Assembly (NCBI GenBank): GCA_033239125.1
Contig: BSWB01000008.1
Coordinates: 7,532,001 to 7,596,000, forward strand
Direction of reading: 5' to 3'
Source: Fagopyrum homotropicum
Taxonomy: Eukaryota > Streptophyta > Magnoliopsida > Caryophyllales > Polygonaceae
Length of the DNA: 64,000 bases
The notes beneath the pieces were generated by a model. It searched no databases and was not told the origin of the DNA. It saw only the letters and a program-made list of their open reading frames with translations. A program made the position numbers and the translations under genes. Within the stretch, counting starts at the first letter, position 1. Each line of letters opens with the position of its first letter. This document shows, one piece after another, positions 33,538 through 43,285 of this stretch.

Positions 33538-36500
33538 TTATTCGAGTGCGGTAGGTGCAAACTCCTCAGCTTGGAGTTCTGGCGAGTACTTCTTGAGTCG
33601 TTGGCCGTTCACCTTAAAACTTCCGCTAGCTTCACCCCATACTTCAACTGCACCATGGGGGAAAATACGCTTAATTAGAAAAGGTCCAGTCCAACGGGAT
33701 TTAAGCTTACCTGGAAAGAGGCGAAGCCTTGAGTTGAAGAGGAGAACTTGATCTCCTTCTTTGAAGTCCTTTGGAATGATATGCTTATCATGCCAACGCT
33801 TTGCTCTTTCCTTGTAGATTTTGGCGTTTTCATAGGCGTTCAAGCGAAGCTCATCCAGCTTGTTGATGTCTAGGAGACGCTTCTCTCCCGCTTCCTTCAT
33901 GTTGAAATTTAGCCACTTGATAGCCCAAAACGCTTTGTGCTCCAGCTCTACCGGCAAATGACAAGATTTCCCATACACAAGGTTGTATGGTGTGGTTCCT
34001 ATGGGAGTCTTGTATGCAGTCCGGTACGCCCATAATGCGTCATCTAGTTTCAAGGACCAATCCTTCCTAGTCCTTGAAACCGTCTTCTCTAGAATTCCCT
34101 TGATCTCCCTATTGGAGATCTCAACTTGTCCACTCGTTTGTGGATGGTAAGGGGTGGCGATCTTGTGAGTAACCCCATACTTAGCTAGAAGAGCTTCAAA
34201 GCGACGGGCTATAAAGTGAGAACCTCCATCACTAATGATCGTCCTTGGCGTCCCGAATCGTGGGAAAATGGTCTTGTTGAAGAACTTAACCACCACCATG
34301 GCATCATTTGTGGGAGAGGCAATTGCTTCCACCCATCTAGAAACGTAGTCTACCGCCAATAATATGTATTGGTTTCCACAAGAAGATGGGAATGGTCCCA
34401 TGAAATCGACTCCCCAAACGTTGAAAATCTCCACCTCTTGGATGTTGTTGAGGGGCATCTCGTTCCTTCTAGAGATATTGCCTGTTCTTTGACAAGCATC
34501 GCAACAAGAAACAAAGGATTGCACATCTTTAAATAAAGTAGGCCAATAGAATCCAGATTGCAATACCTTTGCGCTAGTTTTGTTCGAACTAGCGTGTCCT
34601 CCACAAGGTAGTGAATGACAATGGCGGATGACACTTTGCATCTCATCTTCCGGCACACATCGCCGGATGATGCCATCCGGACCTCTCTTAAAGAGGAGAG
34701 GCTCGTTCCAATAGTATTCCCGGACGTCCTTGAAGAACTTCTTCCTTTGTGCGTATGACAGTCCGGGTGGTATCTCCTGGCAAACCAAATAGTTAACGAA
34801 ATCAGCAAACCATGGTTCGTTACCTTTGGAGACTACCTTGATGCACTCCTCTATGATATGTAGGTGTTCGTCCGGAAAGGAGTCGTCAATGGGCAAATGG
34901 TCGTCCTCTAGATGTGTTAGACGACTCAAATGATCCGCAACAGAATTTTCCGAGCCTTTCTTGTCGCGGATCTCAAGATCGAATTCTTGTAGGAGAAGAA
35001 TCCATCTAATCAGCCTTGGCTTCGCATCTTTCTTCGCAAGGAGGTACCGGATCGCAGCATGATCCGTGTAGACAATCACCTTTGCACCTACAAGATAAGA
35101 GCGAAACTTGTCAATAGCGTAGACAATGGCTAAAAATTCCTTCTCTGTGGTGGCGTAGTTGAGCTGAGCTTCGTCTAGTGTCTTGCTAGCGTAGTATATG
35201 GCATGGGTTCGTCCATCCTTTCGTTGCCCTAGAACAGCTCCAATGGCTACGTCACTATCATCGCACATAATCTCGAAGGGGAGAGTCCAATCCGGAGGTT
35301 GGATAATAGGTGCTGAAATTAGAGCTTGCCGAATGGTGTTGAACGCATCTAGACATTCCTGTGAAAACTCAAAAACCGCATCCTTCATCAATAGATTAGT
35401 GAGAGGTTTTGATATCTTAGAAAAGTCCTTAATGAAACGTCTATAAAATCCAGCATGTCTTAGGAAACTTCTTATCCCTTTCACCGAAATTGGGGGAGGA
35501 AGTTTCTCTATGGTCTCTATCTTAGCCTTGTCTACCTCTATCCCTCTACTAGAGACTAAGTGACCTAATACGATTCCTTCCTTAACCATGAATTGACACT
35601 TTTCCCAATTAAGAACTAGGTTAGTGTCTTCACATCTTTGCAAAACAAGAGAAAGGTTAGAAAGACAATCGTTAAAAGAGGAACCGTAAACGGAGAAGTC
35701 GTCCATGAAGACTTCCATGATTTCCTCTACGTATTCGGAGAAGATGGCCATCATGCACCGTTGAAAGGTGGTTGGGGCGTTGCAAAGCCCGAACGGCATT
35801 CTCCTATAGGCGAACGTACCCCAAGGGCACGTGAATGTGGTCTTCTCTTGATCATCCGGATGTATCGGAATCTGAAAGAAGCCACTATAACCGTCAAGGT
35901 AGCAAAAGTATGAATGTTGTGCTAACCTTTCAAGCATCTGATCGATGAATGGCAATGGAAAGTGATCCTTCCGCGTTGCGTTGTTGAGCTTGCGGTAGTC
36001 TATACACATTCGCCATCCAGTTACGGTTCGGGTAGGAATGAGTTTGTTGTTCTTATTGGTGATGACCGTCATTCCTCCCTTCTTCGGAACTACTTGAACT
36101 GGGCTCACCCACTTGCTATCGGAGATAGGATAAATGATACCTGCATCAAGAAGTTTAAGAATTTCCTTCTTGACAACCTCCTTCATGGTCGGATTCAACC
36201 GCCTTTGAGGTTGTCTTGAAGTTCTAAAATCCTCCTCCATTAGTATCTTATGCATGCATAGGGAGGGTTTTATTCCTACTAAGTCCTCAATAGTATAGCC
36301 TATGGCTTTTCTATGTTTCCTAAGTACAATCATGAGCTGTTCATGTTCATCTATGCTTAATTCGGAACTAACGATAACCGGAAAGGTGGAATTAGATCCA
36401 AGGAAAGCGTACCTTAGATGAGTAGGAAGTGGTTTGAGTTCCATTGCTTTCGGAGCTTCCAATGATCCTTGAGGAGCTTCCGATGTTTCCTTAGAAGTTT

Positions 36501-37917
36501 CTAAGGGTGTTGAATGGGTTGGAGAAGAATTAGAAGAAGTTGAAGAAGTATGCCGGTCACCCTCTTCCACGGTCGAAATTACGGTCTCCTCTTGTGTTCC
36601 ACGGCCGTAATATCCTCTGGAATGGAAGTCGATTTTGGTCATGGAATCCACGGTCGTGGAATACAGGGTATGACCGTGGATTCTAGTATCCTCAGCCTCA
36701 TCGTGGAGTTTCTCAAGCTCCACTTCGTGCATCTCTTCTTGTGCTTCCAAGGCTTCAATTTCCTCTTTGCACTCTTCTTCTTCTCCTACATTGGTTAGAC
36801 TCATAGTAATAACCTTTTGTAACGGATCGTTAAAGAGAATCGCACTTACCTCCTCCCTAGACAAACCTTCTTCGTCTTGGATGTTGTAAATATCCTCATC
36901 AAAGATTGGCTCCTTCACTAGAGTGGAAAGAACGAACTCTACTTTCTCTTCCCCAATATCAAAAGCGAGTCTCCCATTCTTGCAATCGACCATGTAGCCG
37001 GAAGTTGCAAGAAACGGTCTTCCGAGTATGATCGGGACCGGACTATCTGCAGGAATGTCAAGCACGACAAAATCAATGGGAACAAAGAACTTGCCTAGCT
37101 TGACCGGGACGTCTTCTACAATGCCGACGGGACGAGTAATGGATCGATCCGCCATGTATAACGTCATCTTCACCGGTTTAGGGTCGCCTAAACCGATCTT
37201 CCTGCACAACGCAAGTGGTATGATGCTCACACTTGCTCCTAAGTCACATAAAGCGTCATATGTGACCTCTCCCACTCCAATGGGAATGCAAAATGACCCC
37301 GGATCTTTCAGCTTTGGGGGCATTTTCTCCTTCATTGTCTTGATGAGATCCGAAGAATCCGAACTCATCTTGACCTCTCCAAAATCTTCTAGCTTCCTCT
37401 TGTTTGAGAGGAGCTCCTTCAAGAACTTGCCATAAGCCGGCATACCTACAATAGCATCAATGAAAGGTATATTAATATGCAGCTTGCTCATGAGTTCTAT
37501 AAACTTACCGAATTGCTTGTCTAGGCGCGCTCGCGCTCTAGATTGAGGGAACGGTAGGGGAGGTTTGAAAGCTGGAGGAGGAACATAGACATCTTCCTTC
37601 TCCTTCCCCTTTTCTTTGTCCTTCTCTACGGGGACTTCAACGAACTTAGGCTGCGGATCGGTGGTAGTCACTCCGCTCCTAGTTGTAATCGCCATTACCC
37701 TTCCCTTAGGGTTGTCCTCCGTCTTTCCTGGGAGTTTCCCTTGATTTCTAGGAACTTCCTCCGCGTGGTTGAACAATTGATTTCTAGGAACTTCCTGGGA
37801 GTTTCCCTTGATTTCTAGGAGTTTCCCTTGATGATGCGGTTCTCCAACCCTTGAAGCTTTCCCAAGATAGTTTCCAACATGGGATCGGACTTCTCTTTTC
37901 CCTATTGTTGCCTCCAT
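33538..37917 (-). CDS. pol: Element B Pol: protease, RT, RNase H, integrase
   Basis: 1459 codons, uninterrupted. Retropepsin site CDLGASVSIIP near residue 230, with ILGRPFLATSG about 70 residues later. A linker near 400-480 contains CCACGG-type DNA motifs (36590-36690). RT has MCIDYRKLN, YCYLDGYSGFFQIPI, FGLCNAPTTFQRC and FMDDFSVYG; RNase H has FEIMCDDSDVAIGAVLGQ (C has CDAS), TEKEFLAIVYAIDKF and YTDHAAIRYL. Integrase has HCHSLPCGGHASSNK...CDACQRTGN, GVDFMGPF, IISDGGSHF, SNREIKGILEK and a GPF-type C-terminus. The start Met lies in rearranged sequence; in C the frame is continuous with gag. The frame overlaps the gag ORF by 134 bases in another register. Confidence 0.92.
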   Translation of the reverse strand: MEATIGKREVRSHVGNYLGKASRVGEPHHQGKLLEIKGNSQEVPRNQLFNHAEEVPRNQGKLPGKTEDNPKGRVMAITTRSGVTTTDPQPKFVEVPVEKDKEKGKEKEDVYVPPPAFKPPLPFPQSRARARLDKQFGKFIELMSKLHINIPFIDAIVGMPAYGKFLKELLSNKRKLEDFGEVKMSSDSSDLIKTMKEKMPPKLKDPGSFCIPIGVGEVTYDALCDLGASVSIIPLALCRKIGLGDPKPVKMTLYMADRSITRPVGIVEDVPVKLGKFFVPIDFVVLDIPADSPVPIILGRPFLATSGYMVDCKNGRLAFDIGEEKVEFVLSTLVKEPIFDEDIYNIQDEEGLSREEVSAILFNDPLQKVITMSLTNVGEEEECKEEIEALEAQEEMHEVELEKLHDEAEDTRIHGHTLYSTTVDSMTKIDFHSRGYYGRGTQEETVISTVEEGDRHTSSTSSNSSPTHSTPLETSKETSEAPQGSLEAPKAMELKPLPTHLRYAFLGSNSTFPVIVSSELSIDEHEQLMIVLRKHRKAIGYTIEDLVGIKPSLCMHKILMEEDFRTSRQPQRRLNPTMKEVVKKEILKLLDAGIIYPISDSKWVSPVQVVPKKGGMTVITNKNNKLIPTRTVTGWRMCIDYRKLNNATRKDHFPLPFIDQMLERLAQHSYFCYLDGYSGFFQIPIHPDDQEKTTFTCPWGTFAYRRMPFGLCNAPTTFQRCMMAIFSEYVEEIMEVFMDDFSVYGSSFNDCLSNLSLVLQRCEDTNLVLNWEKCQFMVKEGIVLGHLVSSRGIEVDKAKIETIEKLPPPISVKGIRSFLRHAGFYRRFIKDFSKISKPLTNLLMKDAVFEFSQECLDAFNTIRQALISAPIIQPPDWTLPFEIMCDDSDVAIGAVLGQRKDGRTHAIYYASKTLDEAQLNYATTEKEFLAIVYAIDKFRSYLVGAKVIVYTDHAAIRYLLAKKDAKPRLIRWILLLQEFDLEIRDKKGSENSVADHLSRLTHLEDDHLPIDDSFPDEHLHIIEECIKVVSKGNEPWFADFVNYLVCQEIPPGLSYAQRKKFFKDVREYYWNEPLLFKRGPDGIIRRCVPEDEMQSVIRHCHSLPCGGHASSNKTSAKVLQSGFYWPTLFKDVQSFVSCCDACQRTGNISRRNEMPLNNIQEVEIFNVWGVDFMGPFPSSCGNQYILLAVDYVSRWVEAIASPTNDAMVVVKFFNKTIFPRFGTPRTIISDGGSHFIARRFEALLAKYGVTHKIATPYHPQTSGQVEISNREIKGILEKTVSRTRKDWSLKLDDALWAYRTAYKTPIGTTPYNLVYGKSCHLPVELEHKAFWAIKWLNFNMKEAGEKRLLDINKLDELRLNAYENAKIYKERAKRWHDKHIIPKDFKEGDQVLLFNSRLRLFPGKLKSRWTGPFLIKRIFPHGAVEVWGEASGSFKVNGQRLKKYSPELQAEEFAPTALE
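37776..37827. other. Patchwork rearrangement at the B gag-pol junction
   Basis: Element C has 56 bp here (63425-63480). B has instead 52 bp made of two overlapping copies of the neighbouring TTGATTTCTAGGAACTTCC and GGGAGTTTCCC sequence (originals at 37730-37765). About 75 bases upstream in sense (near 37902) one base is missing relative to C. Together they break the gag-pol frame. Confidence 0.8.
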
Positions 37918-39385
37918 TAGATGATTGCCCCTGGCTTTTCAAAGGAGTAGAGGAAGAAGAGGGTGGAGTTAGTGAATTGGAATTGGAAGGATAGGAGTTA
38001 CCGGAATTTTGTTGATTGGAGCGCCAATTGTTGTTGTTTGAACCCCGATTGTTATTCCAATTGTTGTTGTTCCGGTTGTTGTTGTTTCCATTCCAATTGT
38101 TATTCCGGTTATTGTTCCAGTTATTGTTGTTGCGGTTGGTGTTATCACCGCCGTTGTTGTTGCCCAAATAGCCAACATCCTTCTCTTGTTGCTTTGGGAA
38201 GTTGGTCTTGATAGCCTCCTTCAACTCTTTGATCTCATTGTTGAGGGAGAAAATCTGATTTTGAGCTTCATGTGTGAGCTTTGCTCCTTGCTCCACACGA
38301 TTTCCCTCCACCTTCCGGTGGGAATACTTCTCAATGAAGTCCCAAGCGTCATCTTCTCTCATGTCCATGAACGTTCCACATGAGAGGGATTGGAGGTTGA
38401 ATTGCGTTCCCGCATCCAGCCCCTTGTAGTAAATCTCCAGCAAGGCAAGCTTGGATATGCCATGATGAGGGCAATCCAATAGCAAATCCTGAAACCTTTC
38501 CCAAGATTGAAACAAACTTTCGTTAGGTCTCATAGAAAAAGCATTAATCTTACCTCTAAGTTCCGCCGTTTTGGAAGGCGGAAAGAATTTGGTGAGAAAC
38601 TCTGCGGAAAGGTCTTCCCACGTGTCTAGTTTCCCATTAGGAAAAGCTTGGTACCAAGATAACGCTTTCCCTTTCAAGGAGAAAAAGAAAGGTTTGAGCT
38701 TGTAGTTGTTGGTAGTAGCGTTCTTCGGTCTCATCGTCTCCATCATACACTCAAAGTTTTGCAAGTGTTGGTGTGGAGATTCAGCGCTTGTACCGCCAAA
38801 TTGGCTTTGGCGAACAAGAGTGATAACTTGAGGGTTAAAGCTAAACCCTTGCACATCTTCAGCATCAAAATTCACACCCAAGCGGCGTGGTTGTTGTGTT
38901 GGATCCATCCGTTGGCCAAGAGTTCTTGGCTCATTATCCACACGTTCGACTCTCGCATTCCTTGGTGGGATGCGGCGATTAGTAGCTCCTTGTGGATTGA
39001 AGGGATTTATATTGATCGTGGGATCAATCTCTTCTAACGGTGGCATGGAAGAATCACTATCATCAGCGGATGAGTGGCTTTTTCTTCTAGACCTTGATCT
39101 CCTTCTTGAGGACTTCTTGCCTACCTTATCTTCAAGGTCGCTCATCTTTATCCTCATTTGGAAGAGCATGTCTTGTAGACCGTTAACTTGAGATTGATGA
39201 CGATCCATCTCATCCTGGCGGAGAGTCTCATTCCATCGGAGTTGAGCTTCCTTCTCTGCCAACTCCGTTTGAAGATCGCGTTCGTTTTCTTTAGCCATCT
39301 TCTTTTCTTTGCGCCTTTGTCTCAAGGTTTTCTCTAGCTCTTGATCAAGAGGTAAGAGATCTTCGGTGTTCCTAGACCTGCGCAT
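37784..39385 (-). CDS. gag: Element B Gag, C-terminally frameshifted
   Basis: 533 codons from MRRSRNTEDLLPLDQ at 39385. Residues about 35-90 form a coiled coil, followed by an RS-rich basic stretch (KKSSRRRSRSRRKSHSS). The capsid domain is at about 180-350 (FSLKGKALSWYQAFPNGK, FLTKFFPPSKTAELRGKINAF, LLDCPHHGISK). Next is a run of Asn with Trp and Arg (NRNNNNWNNNRNNNWNG) in place of a zinc knuckle. The last 35 residues differ from C because of a one-base deletion near 37902, so the ORF ends early at 37784. Relative to A and C it also lacks about seven residues just before EKYSHRK. Confidence 0.88.
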   Translation of the reverse strand: MRRSRNTEDLLPLDQELEKTLRQRRKEKKMAKENERDLQTELAEKEAQLRWNETLRQDEMDRHQSQVNGLQDMLFQMRIKMSDLEDKVGKKSSRRRSRSRRKSHSSADDSDSSMPPLEEIDPTININPFNPQGATNRRIPPRNARVERVDNEPRTLGQRMDPTQQPRRLGVNFDAEDVQGFSFNPQVITLVRQSQFGGTSAESPHQHLQNFECMMETMRPKNATTNNYKLKPFFFSLKGKALSWYQAFPNGKLDTWEDLSAEFLTKFFPPSKTAELRGKINAFSMRPNESLFQSWERFQDLLLDCPHHGISKLALLEIYYKGLDAGTQFNLQSLSCGTFMDMREDDAWDFIEKYSHRKVEGNRVEQGAKLTHEAQNQIFSLNNEIKELKEAIKTNFPKQQEKDVGYLGNNNGGDNTNRNNNNWNNNRNNNWNGNNNNRNNNNWNNNRGSNNNNWRSNQQNSGNSYPSNSNSLTPPSSSSTPLKSQGQSSNGGNNREKRSPIPCWKLSWESFKGWRTASSRETPRNQGKLPGSS

Positions 39386-39462
39386 GCACTCAAAGAAAAA
39401 TCAAATAACGAGAGCAAGCTCCCAAGCTTGACAACCGGCTACCGGATTCGGACGAATCCAAA

Positions 39463-39480
39463 TCCCCGGCAACGGCGCCA
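39463..39480 (-). other. Element B primer-binding site (tRNA-Asp)
   Basis: Plus strand TCCCCGGCAACGGCGCCA, i.e. TGGCGCCGTTGCCGGGGA in sense, six bases after the 5' LTR. Confidence 0.9.
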
Positions 39481-39486
39481 AAAACT

Positions 39487-41250
39487 TGTTCGCCCCTAGA
39501 GGTGTGTGCAAATAAGTTTTAAATTTATAAAACTAGAATCAAGCAAGCGAACCCGCAGTGTACGGATCGACGTAGTTAAGCAAGAATTCCAGAGTATCGA
39601 ACACAGGGATTTGGGTGGAGCGAACTCGATTGCAGATTATCAAGCGAATAAATATGGGAGTTTTGCAGATATTGGGAAAACAACAATCCTAAAGTTTCAG
39701 GTATCCAGTTGCGGCAATAGATTCAAGATATACTAATGATGTGAAGACAGAGTGGAGATATGCAAAGGTATACTAATGTAAGGTAATCGTACGGTTGAGG
39801 TTCCAAAAACCTTATGTAACTCACCTACAAAACACTCTCTATACAGGTTGTTGAGGCTCAATATAGAAAGATTCTAGAGATGAGAATTAGTGTCAAATAC
39901 CCAAACTTATAATCTAAAGATCAAGACTAACTTAACCGATTGAGGTTGTTGAGGCTCACAATCGAGGTAGAGGTTGTTGAGGCTTCACTACCACCTAGAA
40001 AAGACAAGTCTAAACTAAGCTAAAGCAAATCTTTAACTTTAGATTAAAGTAAAAGCAAGTTCGTAGACTTAAGGGAAATCACAGTTAGTTCTTGAGGTTC
40101 CACGGCCGTGGACTCAAGAACAGACCGTAATTTAGGGCTGCCGGCGACAATTCTCTAACTCTCAGGGTCTAATCTGTTTGCGATTGATCTATCATCACCT
40201 ATGCCACAACTATCAACCCTTCACCTTAGAATTGTTAAGGGTTTTTAGCCAATAACAGTCATATTGATATCAATTCAAGAATTAAAAGATAAAAAGATGA
40301 AAACTTTCAAGAACTTTCAATAATCTTCAATTCAATCTCAAAGTCACAAAGAGAATAAGCAATGTCAAAAGATTCACAATAGAACAAATAATCGTAACTC
40401 TAGGAAAGAAAAGAAAATGGGATGTCAATCCGTTTTCCAAATCGAACCTAGTCAAGAAGAGAGATCTTCTTGCAAAAACTTCCAAGAACTACGATCTTCC
40501 GCCAATCCGGAGATCTCAACAGCAATCTCCACCAAAAGTGCGAGATTAGAGGAATTCCAACAACGAGCTTCGATCTCTTCAAAGAGAGGTCAATTACTTC
40601 CAAGCAAACTAAGCAAAACGTCTTCGTGTCTAAGCGGCGAAGAATGAGGGCAAACGGGTATCGAAGGTCGTAAGCGAGGTGACGGAAATCTTGCTTCGTC
40701 CGTCTTTTTATAGTGTAGGGCAAAATGTCGGCCCGGCCCAATCTTTAAAAGATCGTGGCTTCAAAGTGTGGCGAAAAGATTCGCCAAGATCACGGTCGTG
40801 GAAGTATTCCACGACCGTAATTTAGGGCGTGGAAACAATTACGGTTAGTTCCACGGCCGTAGAATCCCCTGGAATGAACATCGAATTCTGACTCTGAATT
40901 CACGGCCGTAATTCTGGCCGTGGTTTGTGATACGGCCGTATTTTAGGGCGTAATTTAGGGCAAGAACGTGATTCTTCCCTAAACTCGTGCATTCCTCAAA
41001 CTAAGACTCCAAATTGCTTCCAAAGAGTGTCCTCAATCTATGGACATATCAACTCAACTCTCCTTTGCTCGATTCCGTTCGGAAATAGCTCCAAATCACC
41101 TATAATCAACATAGAACTAGTGTAGACATCCATATCGAAAATATAGGCAATACTAGCTCACATATACATAAAGATCAATCAAAGACTATCAATATGAATC
41201 AAATACGATTAGAAAACGTGCCTAAAATATCACAATATTTCATGCTAACA
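39487..41250 (-). mobile_element. Element B 5' LTR
   Basis: 1764 bp, the same length as the 3' LTR. The minus-strand TATA box TATAAAAA at 40705-40712 would drive the element RNA towards lower coordinates. Target duplication GTGAG follows at 41251-41255. Confidence 0.93.
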
Positions 41251-41496
41251 GTGAGGGAGAAGATGAAGCTGTAAGAAAGGTGAAACACTCATCAGGAGGT
41301 AAGAGAGGATACTTATAGGGTAAGAAAAGGTAAAGCACGGTTCAAGAGTCAACAAAACCGGCTGCAACACACCACAAACCACAGGGGCGGATCATGGTGG
41401 CCGTAGGGGCGGATCAGGCAGGCTGCAAGGGCGGACTCTGCAAACCGCAGGGGTGGTTTAGGCACAATCTGTACCTCCAGGAATAAGGCTCTTATA
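41251..41496 (-). mobile_element. T1 5' LTR, last part
   Basis: GTGAGGGAGAAGATGAAG...AATAAGGCTCTTATA continues the T1 LTR after the A and B insertions and matches 6815-7065. The terminal CA of the LTR is mutated to TA. The T1 target duplication ATAGG follows at 41497-41501. Modules CGCAGGGGTGG and GTAGGGGCGG lie at 41380-41460. Confidence 0.88.
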
Positions 41497-41501
41497 ATAG
41501 G

Positions 41502-42251
41502 CATTTAGTTAGGAAAGTTTCACAAACTCAGAGTATCTACCTCGATTGAAGAGTGTTCCTAGGTCGAGTGGGTTCTTGCTTAGTGTCGAGCGCTCCACTG
41601 ACTTACTTTGGTACTCTTAGCTCGAGTGCATTGTCTTCTTACTTCGAATTTTTTGGCTTCTTAACTCGCGTGGTGTTGGGAAATCGAGGTATGTCGACAC
41701 TTTGTGCATTTTGGCCTCTTAGCTCGAGTGAAAAAGTACACTAAGGTCGAGCTCAATGCTCCACACCAGCTACGTTGAACTTTCCTAAAACTTGTCTTCT
41801 TAGTCTGAGTGAGTGTCTTCTTAGGTAGAGTGGTGATGTCTTATTAGCTCGAGTGATGATGTTCACTCAACCTACGTTGACAAATCCAAAAGTCTTCTTA
41901 GTCCGAGTTTAGCCTTCCTCTTAGTCCAAGTGAGGCTTCACCGATGCTCCCTAGTTGCGTTTTCCTTTGCTCCAATGGTTTCTTGTAAATTTTCTTGCTT
42001 GCCTTCTTCCTTCTTTTGCCCCAATGAAGTAGATGATGATGTGGTGGTTGCTCCTTGGGATGGTTGATTGATGAATATGTTCATTTAAGCTCCATTTGAG
42101 ACCTAAAACACCTGTAAACATAAAACAGAACGAGAATAGACATTCTTTGACATTTAAAGCATTAGCTAAGATGTAGATGCCTAAACCATGCAAAATAAGG
42201 GAAAATGACATAAAAACACATCTATAAACATAGCATGAAAACATACTATCA
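41502..42251 (-). mobile_element. LTR 'F', second part
   Basis: It continues from 5167 after removal of T1 and ends ACATACTATCA at 42251, i.e. TGATAGTATG in sense. Between 41550 and 41910 a motif like TTAGCTCGAGTG is iterated eight or more times (with variants TAGGTCGAGTG and TTAGTCTGAGTG). A 109-codon minus frame at 41951-42280 is not conserved. E0 RT resumes at 42252. Confidence 0.6.
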
Positions 42252-42716
42252 CCGTTATTTCTCCTTTCTTTGGTACACAAGTACTGGGTTGACCCATTGG
42301 CTATTCAAAATGGGGTAGATGAATACGGCGTCGAGGATCTTGAAAATATCCTTCTTTACTTCCGAGAGGGATGAGCATCATCCGCGAGAGGAATCTTGTG
42401 TAGTGAGGGGCTAATAACTGTATGATTATCTATAGAGTATCCTAAAGCCTTTTGGTGAAGTGTTATAACTATAAGACCCATGTCCTTTAGGAGATCCTGT
42501 GACCGCACAGGACCTCGCCCGTAGGCGCACCACCGCGGGTGCGGCTCTGCCGGGCCGTGGTTGTGGCATAGCAGAGGAGGTAGCCGTCTTTTTGGCCGAT
42601 TACCTTTCCGCTTTCCTCTTCTTTGAGCTTCCTCTTTTCCTTCATTCTAAGGTTTCATAATCTCTCCCTCCATACTTTCTTCTTCTCTTTCTCACGTTCA
42701 TCCTCTCTTCTTCCTG
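42252..42716 (-). pseudogene. E0 reverse transcriptase N-terminus and upstream linker
   Basis: Minus-strand similarity to A, B and C Pol: a segment like KKDIFKILDAVFIYPILNSQWVNPVLV, and upstream a stretch like KALGYSID and ISPSLHKI. Then 42490-42716 is GC-rich and corresponds to the variable protease-RT linker, with palindromic pieces such as ACCGCGGGTGCGG and CCGGGCCGTGG. It is separated from 3914 by LTR F and everything nested in it. The LINE begins at 42717. Confidence 0.65.
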
Positions 42717-42973
42717 TTTTTTTTTTGCAAGTTTAATGTATTAAAATAATAAGGATTTACAAGGAGGGTCTACTAGACCAAAGAGATACATAGATAACAC
42801 AACAGAGGCGGCTAATCTAAATGAATGCCAAGGATTTGATCCCACATGAGAGAGTTAAGAGACCGATCTTTCCAGTTACTAGACGTGAAGGTCTTGGTTG
42901 AGTTAATGGCATTCTGGACACAGATGGAGGCATGAGTGAAGCTGTTGTTGTACAGGAGGTCGTTTCTTGCTTT

Positions 42974-43285
42974 CTAGACAAAGCTAGTAATGGAAGAGAT
43001 ATGTACATGAGTGATCATGTCTTGCTTTTGAGGATTGAGGGATCGAAGCCAGTTCCAGATGTTATGGATGTATGGGTAAGGAGGTGGGGTCCTGGACCAT
43101 CTAGAGATGAGGTCGAGGGCAAGGTTAGAGTAACTACAGTGGTGAAAGAGGTGATCCTCATCTTCCGTCTGGTTTGAGCAGAGTTCACATATGTCATCTT
43201 GGATGAGGTTCCACTTCAAGAGCTTGGATATAGTAGGGAGATGGTGGTGACTAGCAATCCAACTTATGAAGCTACACTTAGGCAC
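42974..43285 (-). pseudogene. LINE zinc-binding RT-associated domain (zf-RVT)
   Basis: The minus frame reads MPKCSFISWIASHHHLPTIS, KLLKWNLIQDDICELCSNQ and TEDEDHLFHHCSYS. The pattern W...A...T...L...C..C......HLF..C is that of the zf-RVT domain at the C-terminus of plant L1 LINE ORF2. Confidence 0.8.

Larger units (their letters stand above)
28031..41250 (-). mobile_element. Athila element B, complete and young (13,220 bp)
   Basis: LTRs of equal length (1764 bp) at 28031-29794 and 39487-41250 differ at 6 positions by eye, all transitions. Target duplication GTGAG is at 28026-28030 and 41251-41255. On the minus strand the order is 5' LTR, tRNA-Asp PBS, gag, pol, extra ORF, polypurine tract, 3' LTR. 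Pol is open; the gag-pol junction is damaged by a one-base loss and a local rearrangement. Confidence 0.95.

Noticed and set aside
35198..37435. Plus-strand ORFs of 80-135 codons opposite B pol (same in C and A)
   Set aside because: Antisense shadows of conserved coding sequence; they recur only because pol is conserved.
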